From Lepiota brunneoincarnata (taxonomy: Eukaryota > Basidiomycota > Agaricomycetes > Agaricales > Agaricaceae), in NCBI GenBank assembly GCA_023014365.1, contig JAEBUN010000015.1, positions 558,001 to 622,000 on the forward strand: 64,000 bases of DNA, read 5' to 3'. Made by a program: the position numbers and the translations under genes. Of the stretch, positions 44,956 to 54,690 are shown piece after piece. A model generated the notes under the pieces. The model made no database searches. It was given only the letters and a program-made list of their open reading frames with translations, and was not told the DNA's origin. The stretch's first letter is position 1. Each line of letters starts with the position of its first letter.

Positions 44956-45703
44956 CCTGAGCAACATTGCAAAAAACTCAATTTGGCTTTCGCCGAAAAC
45001 CTCGTAGAGCAAAACTCGACAAGACATCCGACACGAAAGCGGAAGCACTGGTTAGCGTAGTGGGGACACCGCGGCACATGCTTAGAAGCAAAGAGGCCCA
45101 CGAGGATACATGCTCGCAAAGAGTTTAAAGCTTGGAAATAATGAAATAACGCCGCCACGTCCCGTAACATGAGCAGACCAGAAGTCCTACCACCGGCATA
45201 GCATATCGAGGAATAACTATTGCCGAGGATTGGGCATTCCACAAACAAGAGCGAGCAATTGCATGGCTTCATGTCTGAAATGACGTTCCAAAGATATCCC
45301 TGCCCAGTAAAATATCGAGGTCTGGTACTTCCAGCCCCTTTCTGGAGGGGTTTTCCGGGTCCGTCAACTGTTGAAAGGGCTGAAATACCGCACCCTTTGG
45401 TACGCAGTTTGAGTGGACTAGGTGACGCCCAGAAATGCCCCAGATCCGTTTTCATCGACAATCCAACCTCCTTCAATCTTGGACCCCTAAAGTCGCACTA
45501 GCCATGATGATTAGTGGCGCGTTCCGGACGTTGTCCCCGAAGCGTAAATCTGATAGATACCGGGGAACGTGGGTTTTCAAGATCCGGTTGACATTGGCTG
45601 ACCGGATAGAGCATGACAGCATCGCGACATAACCTGGCATCGAATGTTGGTGAGGAAGAGTGATATCTCAATTGACCTTGGATCTATCGACGGGTGTGTT
45701 GAT
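44956..45703. other. Intergenic, about 750 bp
   Basis: Upstream of the third Y3-like gene and adjacent to the retroelement insertion site. No gene was recognised. Confidence 0.4.
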
Positions 45704-45708
45704 GATAA

Positions 45709-46051
45709 TGTAAGAATATAAGACTCAGTCACTCGTTATACGCACGAGTACTAGTATATTAGCTAACCTGTAAGAATATAAGACTACGAACATAAGCTTA
45801 ACATAAGTATAGTGGATGTAAATGTGGATGCTCACCTCAGTCACTCGTTATACGCACGAGTACTGAGGAAAGCCTAGCTACGTGTCCGTATGCCAGGTAA
45901 CCGAAGTTTTACTGAATGGGAATAGAAATAAAATAGTAAATAAATCGCGAGATCGCGATTTGCACAAGTAGGGTCCATGTCCAAATAGAGACTAACGAGA
46001 GAGTCCAGCCGACGTCGCGTCGACTGTCCACTGGCTTGTAAAATTCCTACA
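45709..46051 (-). repeat. 3' LTR of copia element
   Basis: 343 bp. It contains internal short duplications: TGTAAGAATATAAGACT occurs at 45709 and 45769, and GTCACTCGTTATACGCACGAGTACT occurs twice with TCAGTCACTC. The LTR carries the stop-proximal side of the element; the coding region ends 8 bp inside its inner edge (46059). Confidence 0.8.
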
Positions 46052-46058
46052 CTCCCCC

Positions 46059-49000
46059 TCAAGCCAAGGACAGGCCGAGTTCTCGAGCGAAATGTTTGAC
46101 CTTCGGCGATGCGAGAGCCTTCGTAAAAACGTCGGCAACCATTTCTTCGGTAGGGCAATAAATTAGCCTTAATTTTCCTTCCTCAACGATCCATCGAATA
46201 AAATGATACCGAATGTCAATGTGTTTCGTTCTCGCGTGATATTGATGGTCCTTCGCAAGCGCGATCGCGGACTGGTTGTCCGAGAAGAGAGTGGTGGTGG
46301 GAAGGGGGGTGCCGAAAACCTGCGAAATAAGGGAGCGCAGCCAAAGAATCTCTTTAGCTGCATGGGTTGCTGCTACGTACTCAGATTCCGTAGTTGATAG
46401 AGTGACTATCTCCTGCCGTTTCGCACTCCAGGAAACAGCCCCTCCATTGATAATGAGCGCATAACCAGACGTAGCGCGACGGTCCTCGGCCATGTTGCCG
46501 TCTGCATCGCTGTACCCTGTAAGATCTTGGCCATGGCCTCCATAAGTGAGCCAAAGTTCTCGAGTGCCTTTGAGGTAACGAAAAACGCGTTTGACAGCGT
46601 CCCAGTGGGCCTCACCCGGGTTTTTCAGATAGCGGGAGAGGTGTTGGATGGCATATGCGATGTCGGGACGAGTGCCTAGGGCAGCATACATGAGGGTGCC
46701 CACAGCTTCCTGATAAGGAACTTGGGCCATCCGAGCGATTTCGGCTGTCGATTTCGGTGCTGCGTCAACCGTAATGCGGGTGGATGGGTCCATAGGCACA
46801 CTGAGTGGTTTGGCATCTTCCAAACCGAAGCGACGAAGCGAGGCGTCGATGTAGGATCGCTGGGACATGAAAATTTTTCGGTTTGCGCGGTCTCGTTTGA
46901 TCTCGATGCCTAAGAGCCAGTGCAGCTCTCCTAAGTCCGAAATTTCAACAAAGCCGGATATTCCAGACTTTGTCCAGGCAACTAGAGCGATTTTAGTGGC
47001 TGCCAGTGTGCAGTCATCGACATGGACTAGAATGATGGTGAGATCAGGAGGTGTATCTTTAAAAAACACACTCTGATCGACTTCACATCTCGTGAAGCCA
47101 AGATTGTCCACCAGGATCTCGCATAATTTTTGATACCATCGTCGGCCAGACTGTTTGAGCCCGTAGAGAGTTTTTCGGAGGCGGCAGAGCTTGTGAGGAT
47201 GTAGGGGATCGCGGTAACCAGGAGGCTGTGACATGTAGACAACTTCGTTGTCGTTCAGCTGACCGTTTAGGTAAGCACCCTTTATGTCTATCTGGTGCAA
47301 CTCCATGTCCCTTGCTGCTGTGATGGCCAGCACTGCCCGAATCGATGCCAGACGTGCTACTGGAGCGAATGTGTCGAAGTAATCTACTCCAGGCACCTGC
47401 GAAAATCCTTGCGCGACGAGCCTGGCCTTGTACTTGACAACATTGCCAGCTGGATCCTTCTTGGCTCGAAAAACCCACTTCGAGCCCACTCGATTTACGC
47501 CAGGTGGTGCGTCCACTAGTTCCCATGTCCCTGCAGCTTTGAGGGTAGCTAACTCCTCCTTTATTGCGCTCTCCCATAGTGGCCAGTCCACTCGTTCTCT
47601 AGCCTCTTTGAGGCTTCCTGGTTCCAATGCCTCAATGGACTCCATTTCGGCTGCTAGGGCATGCACGTCCTCCCAATCTAGCTCCTCAGCCATCGTTACG
47701 GCTGTTCCCTCAAGGATTTCGCGAGCTTTTTGGCTTGGCATGCGGATGCGTTGTGGACGGTCACTCTGGGGCAGGTCCTGGTTGTCTGTCTTTGTTGGCA
47801 GTTGTACCACTGACTCTGGGGGGTTCGTTGGGACCTCTAGTGGCTCGCTAGGGGTTTCGGCACTTGTTTGTGGCTGGCTTGAGGGTTGTATGGTGGTCTG
47901 GTGCGTGGTGAGTGGTTGCTCACTGCGAATCTCGCTGATTGGCACATTCTCCCCCTCGAGATTTGCCTCCTTTCTGAAACGGATGTTTCGTTCTACCCTC
48001 ACGGCACCTGTGGCAGGTATCCAGACTCGTATGCCATTGCTTTCCGGGTCGAAACCCAGCCACCGGCCCTTTTTAGCACGATCAGCCATTTTATTTACCC
48101 CTGGCTCGTGCACCCAGCATTCCTCTCCCCATTCGCGTACTGCTCGAAGATCTGGCTTCTTGCTGTACAGGACCTCATAGGGTGTTGTCCCTGCAATCGC
48201 TTTTGTCCCTGTTCTGTTCATTAGCCACATGACATGGCGAACTCCTTCAGGCCACAGGTATTCTGGGAGGCGAGCAATGTGGTTCATGGCTCGGAATCGT
48301 TCCATGATGGTGCGGTTGCGACGTTCGGCTATTCCGTTGTGCTGGGGAGTATCATGCACAGTGAGCTTGATCTCTGTGCCTCGCGATCTGAGATACTGCT
48401 GAAAATCATTTCCAGTGTACTCTCCACCTCTGTCCGAATGTAGGGCCTTCACACGAGCTTGGAACTGCGTCTCGCACCATGCCTCAAACCGTTTGTACGC
48501 GTCGAAGGTGTCAGATTTATTTGACAGGAAATCCACATGTGTCCATCGAGAATAATCATCGGTAAAGGTAACGTAGTATTTACGTCCCCTTCGTGACTCT
48601 GTTTTGGCAGGTCCCCACACATCGGAGTGTATTTCCTGGGCAAAGCTAGTTGCCCCTGTGCCTTGCCGAGCCTTTGCGATTGGCTGCTGTGTCGATTTTG
48701 CGAATATACATGAATCGCAGGACAGGTTTGTGTCTCCGTTGGAGTCTAGTCGTAAACCAATCACCATTCCTTCACGTAGAAGTCTTTTCACGGCTGCTGG
48801 TGCGATGTGGCCAAGCCGTCGATGCATCTCGTCGAGAGTGAGTGTCTCACAGACAGCATTCACCTCAATTTCTCCTTCCCTGACATGTTTGTATAGGGCT
48901 GCTTGGTTTCGTGGGATCTCGGCTATTTTGTTTCCACCCGGTTCACGTATAATACACCTGCCATTTGCAAATGTGACCATATATCCAGCTTCGTCAAGTC

Positions 49001-50417
49001 GTCCGATGGATATGAGGGTGTACCCAGCCTCAGGTGAGTACAGGACATTGGATAAATGCAGTTTCGAGGTGGTACTGCCATTTGGTAAGTCAAGGATTAT
49101 ATCGCCAATCCCAATCGCACTGAAACTCTGTTTATTGGCAGCCTTTAGGGGTCGAGGGGGGATGCTCTGCAGTTTTACGAAGGCATCTCGATACGGTGAG
49201 ATATGCCTGGATGTCCCTGAATCAAATAATTCGATGTGCGTATGGAGGTTCTGTTCTTGAACCTGCCCTATGAAGACTTCGTTGTCTTCGGAGGTGGCGT
49301 AGACCTCTTCTAGTAGGTCTGTCTCTTCGAAATCGGGGAGATCTTCTTCTAATTTGCTTACTTCTATTGTAGCAACAATTGGGATGCCCCAGTCGGCATC
49401 GTCATCCATGATCTCGATCTCGTCATCCATTTCCACCATCAGGGCTTCATCCTCGAAGTCATCCATGACTGCATTTACGCTCGCTGGTTTAGGTTTGGGT
49501 GCTTCCCTTTTTGAAGCTTCGGGTGCTGACTTTTCTGCTCCCCCTTCTTTCTTTGGTTTGCGACACTCGTAGGCGTAATGGCCTGGGATTCCACAGTTGT
49601 GGCACTTCCCCTTTTTGAAGTTCCTCTTTCCTGAACTCTTCTGGCTGCCTCCCTCGACATTCATGGCTTCATCACCATCATTTTTGGTAGGACCCTTTGG
49701 TTTGTTGCTTCGACATCGGTCCCACTCGTCACAGATCAGGATGATCAAGATTTCAGGGTCTATTGTGAAGGAAGGGGCAGCATGGACGCGAGCGAAGGAT
49801 AGTTGTGCTGAGGCATATGATGCCAACCAGCGAGGTAGGGAACCTATGACCGTGCTTCTGTAGTCATCATCACTGATGGTGACTCCGACTGTTGACAGCT
49901 CGACGCGTTTTGCACGTAAATCGTGTAGGAAGGCTCGGACATCTCCACGTTCAGGGCACTGTGCTGCCATGAACTCGCGTCGCAGTCGTGCCTGTGAGAA
50001 GGCACCCTTGTAGGTGTATTCCTGTTTCACCTGGTCCCACATGTTTTTGACAGTGATTTCGCGGGCAACTATCATGAGGGTGGAGTCGGGCAACCGCTGG
50101 ATGAGTAGGGCACGCGCGACGCGTTCGTCACGGTCCCACTTCTCAACCATTTCGGCTGTGATAGGAGATGGGGTTGTGGTGGGTGTCTGTCCCTGTGTGG
50201 TCGTGGCAGCAGCTGTCATGTCTGGCAGCTGGGGGCGCATCTCGGTACCATCAAAATGGCCCCAGAGCCCCTTGCCCTGGATGGCTGCTTCGAACCTGAG
50301 CATGAAGATAGCCCAGTTCGATCCTGCTGGTCGAGTTTGGAACGGAGGGGAAGTCTGATGTTGGAGCTCATGTGAATTAGCACGTCGTGGCCCATCTGTA
50401 AGAATAAACTCATTCAA
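46059..50417 (-). CDS. Gag-Pol polyprotein of copia element
   Basis: One uninterrupted frame of 1452 codons. Approximate residues: gag with NWAIFMLRFEAAIQGKGLWG (33-52); CCHC zinc knuckle CHNCGIPGHYAYEC (about 268); aspartic protease LFDSGTSRHIS (about 397); integrase zinc-binding part and CDSCIFAKS (about 560-580); integrase core Asp in HSDVWGP (596), Asp in HSDRGGEY (660), Glu in HNGIAERRNRT (692); reverse transcriptase VKYKARLVAQGF (995), QIDIKGAYLNG, LYGLKQSGRRWYQ, with catalytic VHVDDCTL (1129) where most copia elements have YVDD; RNase H GYSDADGN (1302), STTESEYVA, LFSDNQSAIALA (1380), HIDIRYHFIR. Ends ARELGLSLA. The frame is open up to 50417 inside the LTR edge, but the first in-frame ATG is at 50303. 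An ATG at 50371 (MSSNIRLP), one frame off, fits the expected gag start and implies a one-base deletion in the C run that follows. Confidence 0.92.
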   Translation of the reverse strand: MNEFILTDGPRRANSHELQHQTSPPFQTRPAGSNWAIFMLRFEAAIQGKGLWGHFDGTEMRPQLPDMTAAATTTQGQTPTTTPSPITAEMVEKWDRDERVARALLIQRLPDSTLMIVAREITVKNMWDQVKQEYTYKGAFSQARLRREFMAAQCPERGDVRAFLHDLRAKRVELSTVGVTISDDDYRSTVIGSLPRWLASYASAQLSFARVHAAPSFTIDPEILIILICDEWDRCRSNKPKGPTKNDGDEAMNVEGGSQKSSGKRNFKKGKCHNCGIPGHYAYECRKPKKEGGAEKSAPEASKREAPKPKPASVNAVMDDFEDEALMVEMDDEIEIMDDDADWGIPIVATIEVSKLEEDLPDFEETDLLEEVYATSEDNEVFIGQVQEQNLHTHIELFDSGTSRHISPYRDAFVKLQSIPPRPLKAANKQSFSAIGIGDIILDLPNGSTTSKLHLSNVLYSPEAGYTLISIGRLDEAGYMVTFANGRCIIREPGGNKIAEIPRNQAALYKHVREGEIEVNAVCETLTLDEMHRRLGHIAPAAVKRLLREGMVIGLRLDSNGDTNLSCDSCIFAKSTQQPIAKARQGTGATSFAQEIHSDVWGPAKTESRRGRKYYVTFTDDYSRWTHVDFLSNKSDTFDAYKRFEAWCETQFQARVKALHSDRGGEYTGNDFQQYLRSRGTEIKLTVHDTPQHNGIAERRNRTIMERFRAMNHIARLPEYLWPEGVRHVMWLMNRTGTKAIAGTTPYEVLYSKKPDLRAVREWGEECWVHEPGVNKMADRAKKGRWLGFDPESNGIRVWIPATGAVRVERNIRFRKEANLEGENVPISEIRSEQPLTTHQTTIQPSSQPQTSAETPSEPLEVPTNPPESVVQLPTKTDNQDLPQSDRPQRIRMPSQKAREILEGTAVTMAEELDWEDVHALAAEMESIEALEPGSLKEARERVDWPLWESAIKEELATLKAAGTWELVDAPPGVNRVGSKWVFRAKKDPAGNVVKYKARLVAQGFSQVPGVDYFDTFAPVARLASIRAVLAITAARDMELHQIDIKGAYLNGQLNDNEVVYMSQPPGYRDPLHPHKLCRLRKTLYGLKQSGRRWYQKLCEILVDNLGFTRCEVDQSVFFKDTPPDLTIILVHVDDCTLAATKIALVAWTKSGISGFVEISDLGELHWLLGIEIKRDRANRKIFMSQRSYIDASLRRFGLEDAKPLSVPMDPSTRITVDAAPKSTAEIARMAQVPYQEAVGTLMYAALGTRPDIAYAIQHLSRYLKNPGEAHWDAVKRVFRYLKGTRELWLTYGGHGQDLTGYSDADGNMAEDRRATSGYALIINGGAVSWSAKRQEIVTLSTTESEYVAATHAAKEILWLRSLISQVFGTPLPTTTLFSDNQSAIALAKDHQYHARTKHIDIRYHFIRWIVEEGKLRLIYCPTEEMVADVFTKALASPKVKHFARELGLSLA

Positions 50418-50695
50418 TCTTATACCACGAGTACTAATAGTAGCACCTAGAAATAACTACAACATAGCTCAGTAGTGGATGTAAATGTGGATGTTCACCC
50501 GTCACTCGTTATACGACAAGTACTGAGGAAAGCCTAGCTACTTTCAAGCCAGGTAACCGATTTACTGAATGGAATAGAAATAAATAGTAAATAACATCGC
50601 GAATCGGATTGCAAGTAGGGTCCATTCCAATTGAACTACGAGAGAGTCAGCCGACGTCGCGTCGACTGTCCCTGGCTTGTTAAAATTTTTCCTAC
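50397..50695 (-). repeat. 5' LTR of copia element (many small deletions)
   Basis: 299 bp, 44 bp shorter than the other LTR. An alignment by eye shows about 20 one- to eight-base gaps plus some substitutions, although blocks such as TAGTGGATGTAAATGTGGATG, GTACTGAGGAAAGCCTAGCTA and CCGACGTCGCGTCGACTGTCC are identical. Confidence 0.75.
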
Positions 50696-50700
50696 GATAA

Positions 50701-51435
50701 ACGTCAGGGCCTGCGAGTGGACCCATACTACCACGTCCGCAAGTCAATGGTAACATTGTAGAAGGTGCGGTAAACTCGGTTATGGAACACTTGCAAATAT
50801 GTAGATGATCATCTGACGAGTTTTATTCATCTCTGCTCTCAGGCTAGCTACTAGCTACTATCTGACACTCGTATGGCGAGGTCAGGTGGACCACAGATTC
50901 CATGACATGTGTCCAATATTTTAGCTACAGTTTGGACATCGAGACTAAATTGAACGCCGAGCCCGGCAGGAAAAAGGCCTAGGAACCAATTTGCATTTCT
51001 TTGCCCTTACTGGGAAGAGCTCAGAAACATAGACAGGGGCTATTTCCAAGATCTAGTGTCAGAAAGGTTTGGTTTGTGCGACGGCTTGAACAGCCGAAAG
51101 TGTTTAGTCTATTTCATGCCGTTAGAGTTTGGGTTTAGTTTTCTAAACCTTGCGGTCAATATTCTGTGGAAGATGGTGCACTTACCATTGGCAAATCTCG
51201 TGATATCTAACTGCTTGCATCCTGTTTATACATGACTGAGACAATTGCACATTTGACTCCAAACTTCTAGCTTGCAGGAAACGCTGTGCTGATGAACGAT
51301 GCGCATGAATGAACTAGAAGGGAGTACTTGTGTTCTAAGAGTCTATAAAAGCAGTGAAATCAGAGCATAAATACCCCAGTTTCGCTAGAACTATTTCAAC
51401 TGCACTGCACGACTTGCCTTGTTGCAAATATCATC
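50701..51435. other. Intergenic / hydrophobin promoter, 735 bp
   Basis: Upstream region of the third hydrophobin, now bounded by the retroelement 735 bp from its ATG. A TATA box (TATAAAA) at 51344-51350 is the only clear element. Confidence 0.5.
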
Positions 51436-51959
51436 ATGTTCTTTAACCTGGCTATTGTTGCCGTACTTGTCGCCACCGTCGTTGCTCAAAGCACTACTAG
51501 CATATCCCGGGTCGGCACAATGCTGTGCTGCACGTATATTTCTTGCTTTTGTCGACAAGGGCTCATTGATCCTTTGTTTTTTCTTTCTTATACAGGCCAG
51601 TCCGTCCAAAAATCCAGTGACTCAGGGGCCGCTACATTGATCGATCTTCTTGGCATCCCTGCGAATACCATATGTGGTCTCGTTGGCATTGGTTGCAACC
51701 CCATCAGCACTGTTGATATCGGTAGTGCCTGCTGGTGAGTGGATCCCTGCGTAAAAAAAATAGGGGCAAATGTGGCTAAACTGTTGATTATCGCTTTTTA
51801 TTTATCTATTTATTTAGCAGCGACACCGTGGTTTGCTGCGAAGACATCCGCTCCAGTATATTTCTAGATGACCTCGGATATAATCCGATTGCTAACAGTA
51901 TCTCATAAACAGGTGGGCTTCTCGCCCTCGGTTGCACTCCTATCCCCACCAACCTCTGA
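51436..51959 (+). CDS. Hydrophobin-like protein with irregular N-terminal cysteines
   Basis: Start at 51436 (MFFNLAIVAVLVATVVAQ, signal peptide). Hydrophobin landmarks: TMLCC, QSVQKSSDSGAATLIDLLGI, TICGLVGIGCNPISTVDIGS, CSDTVVCCEDIRS and a C-terminal block GLLALGCTPIPTNL with stop at 51959. The spacing of the last two blocks (CC-X12-C, then a short tail) fits class I. The first cysteine expected six residues ahead of the first CC is missing (SISRVGTMLCC), the first intron is hard to place (a 45-bp intron keeps the frame but gives ISCFCQSV), and an additional Cys results at SACCSD. Introns of about 45-80 bp interrupt the gene three times. The alternatives are a diverged hydrophobin or one affected by sequence error near 51530-51600. 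A TATA box lies about 86 bp upstream. Confidence 0.6.
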
Positions 51960-52256
51960 GCTTTCAACCTAGAGACGGCTTGCCGATGTAGTTTTTCTAA
52001 TCTCTTTCCACAGCGCGTGGCGCTCTTGATCGAGGTACGAACACTGAGGGAGTCCCAGAGAGAGGGGCAAAAAGGCTACCCCTAGGACGTCAATTTATGT
52101 TTCCTCTGAAGAGCGATCCCGTCAGTCCCAAATCGCGAAAACTACGGTGATACTTCCTGGAGGTGTCCTGGGAGAGGAGCCACTGTTTGAAAACATACGT
52201 GGGGGGTGTAAGCCTTCTGGCTCGCATCATCTCTCTGTAATTGGTAGCGCCTAGAA
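51960..52256. other. Intergenic between convergent genes
   Basis: About 300 bp of 3' flanks; no features were recognised. Confidence 0.35.
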
Positions 52257-53597
52257 TTACAGTCTACTTCCAAGATTCAGACCAATCTGTATTTGGGCGA
52301 TACAGAAGAACAACCACAACCAGACTACACTACAACTATCCCATGTCAGAGCCAGACAAAGGCTTGAGCGGGTCGGAATATCCAAGTTTCTGGCAACAAC
52401 CTCCATGTTCCTCCCACCCTCAGTCCTTTTCAGGACAACCGTCCCAGCATTCCCGGCCACACCAGCAGCAATCAAAAATTCTTCGCCCCCTCTATCCGCA
52501 GGCCCAAATTCCATTCCTCTAATCTGAGCAAGGCCAGTAAAGACGTGCTTGACAAGCTGCAGCTTCTCATCCCCCTTTCCCTTGTTGAGCAACTCGAAGA
52601 TTGCGATGGCATCACCCCGAGGATCGAGTTGGGTTCCAGTGTTCCTGTTTGAAACATAAATGAAAGGGTTTGGGAAGCGTCGGGTGGGATTCGGAATGAG
52701 GATTTCTGCAGCAGCGAAAGAGGCCCCCTGGGGTGGGTTGGGCGGAATTATAGATACATTTGAAAGTATAGGTGCGGTTCCGTTCGGCGCCCGGGGAATG
52801 GCCTGTACAGTCAGAGTCGAGGTCAATTCGTGGAGGGTGAACAATCTATCTCCTGTTCTTTGCTTTGGTTTCGTGCCTGGATTTCAAGTACAAAATTCAC
52901 TCACCGAAGATGGCGATGTGCCGCGGGCCGCTACCTGCGGGTTGGGGGATAGAGCCTTGTATTTTGAACGATCCTGGGTGGCCGCCATCACGAACTAATC
53001 GCCAGATGGTGTCTTGGCCCTAGTAGATGCATATATCAGCCACAAGTTATACATATCCGGGTGGCAAACACCTTACCAAATCAGGTATAAGCACTTCATT
53101 TCCATGTTCCAACACCATGTGCGGGTGAGAATCGGTGCCAGGTTTGCGTGGGAACGTTATCACAGGCGCATTCTTGTCGAATAATAAAGAGTCTCTCGTT
53201 GGAAAAATGCGACCATTACCACTATTAAATTCATCACACCGACTTCACCCGTAGAAAGAGCTACTGCGAAGGCGGGAAGGTCTCCATCCGTTGGGACGGT
53301 GTCACGGGCGGCTGACAATGTCCATTTGGGTTGATGGTGAAGGACTGCAGATTACCCGGAGAATTGGGTATCTCGTTGACAGCACTGAAGAGGGGGGGTT
53401 AATAGGGTAAATAAATAAAAAAGGAAGTTGAATCTCACTAGAGTATATTGGCGTTGGTTGGGATGACGAGAAATCCACGACGGGTCCACTCCGGATGGTG
53501 AGCGACTGCTCACCGACAAAGAGGATGTTTGGGAATTGAACAGGTATGTGGCAATGAATACATCGTAACCCCCTGCAAGTATCTTGAAAGCGACCAT
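52257..53597 (-). CDS. Lactonase-type seven-bladed beta-propeller protein
   Basis: Member of the lactonase family (6-phosphogluconolactonase / carboxymuconate-cyclase type). Start at 53597 (MVAFKILAGGYDVFIATYLF). Propeller repeats follow: SPSGVDPSWISRHPNQRQYTL, AVNEIPNSPGNLQSFTIN, DGDLPAFAVALSTGEVGVMN, GRIFPTRDSLLFDKNAPVI, PGTDSHPHMVLEHGNEVLIP, DTIWRLVRDGG, GSGPRHIAI, LFTLHELTSTLTVQAIP, PFIYVSNRNTG, RGMEFGPADRGGEEFLIAAG. It ends near MEVVARNLDIPTRSS. Two frame problems: near 53215-53225 (one base missing between VGVMN and NSGNGR) and close to the C-terminus at about 52357, where removing one base gives a short family-like end with stop at 52346 instead of the literal 52257. No signal peptide; probably cytosolic. 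Confidence 0.75.
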
Positions 53598-54690
53598 ATC
53601 GTCAGAGGGAGAATAGTAACCAAGGGAATTCTTTAAATCGTGGGCGTATATATACAATTGTGTTTGGTTCTTCTGGGTGTCGTGATGTGGCGCTACCGCT
53701 TATTTAAGGAAGTCAGCCGCGTGGAGGAAAACCTGTAGACGGAGCCAGTTGCAAGCATCCACGGTAGCTACGTTTATTTGGGAAAGGTAGCCCAAACACG
53801 CTATATGAGCTTGGAACTTGTCACTAGACTTTTAGGACAAAGCACGGGTAAATGATGTGGTAGATTCTTCGCCTCTGTTTCAGCACTCATCCACTTTTCT
53901 CTCCTCGGCCCTCCCCACATTCTGCCCCTGGCCCGAAAGCTTATTCGGCAATCGTCGAAGCGGTGCCTCAAAGACGCTCGACTCCGCCATTCAACTGAAG
54001 GGCTGCCTTGCTTCTCCTGCGAAACGCCGCAGGCAAGCACTGCGGATCACATTCTCCAATCCACGTGTCATCATTTCGCGTTTTGGATAATCCTGTCGAC
54101 CCCGATTTGAACGCAATGATATGCATTTGAGGGACTCGAGAGGACTGAGAATCTTTGGGTAATGTGGCTGTGTTGGCTTGGGTTTCAACAGAATGAGGTC
54201 AATCGGCTATCTCTTGTGTCTCTTGGATTATACTAGCAATTGGCACCAAGCGCGACATCGACACCGGTCTGAGCGGAAGTTTAATGCGATAGCTCATGGT
54301 CCCGTTGGTAGTAGAAATTTTACACTGAGGGACGGTACATGTGGGTCATATTAGTGAGGTGGAACAGAGCGTGTCCTAACTAAATGGGAGCTATGTGTCT
54401 GAAATCAAAATGTCCACTACTGTCCAAATAGGTATCGTCTGTGTCTCGTCCGTTGAGTCCATGTGATCATGTCCATTATATCGTGATAGGAACATCCCCT
54501 AACCATTGTACCACTAGCTGATACGGCCTATCATAGTGTTAGATGCAGTTCTGCCCCAAGGGATTACCAGAAGTCGTAAGATCGAGATGGAAAGAACCTT
54601 TCAGGGAGCCTTGTGACCGCGATGTCGTTTTGCGCTGGGCTCATCAAAACACAATCCGACGAGGCTGCGCTACTACTCACCTGTAATACC
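53598..54690. other. About 1.1 kb without recognised gene
   Basis: Promoter of the lactonase-like gene and 3' flank of the glycosyltransferase. An open stretch at 53857-54090 lacks identifiable features. Confidence 0.4.

Larger units (their letters stand above)
45704..50700 (-). mobile_element. Complete Ty1/copia LTR retrotransposon
   Basis: Flanked by a perfect 5-bp target duplication GATAA (45704-45708 and 50696-50700). LTRs at 45709-46051 and 50397-50695 begin TGTAAGAATA; the left one ends CCTACA, and the right ends CCTAC directly against GATAA, lacking the final A. Gene order gag, protease, integrase, reverse transcriptase, RNase H defines the copia type. The element inserted between a Y3-like gene and a hydrophobin gene, in the minus orientation. 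Confidence 0.9.

Noticed and set aside
44682..45476. 264-codon open frame on the minus strand
   Set aside because: It runs from upstream sequence through the Y3-like gene's first intron; only the exon part (LMLFAVTVAVTPALAQ region, in another arrangement) is meaningful.
47428..48180. 250-codon open frame on the plus strand
   Set aside because: Antisense shadow of the retroelement polyprotein.
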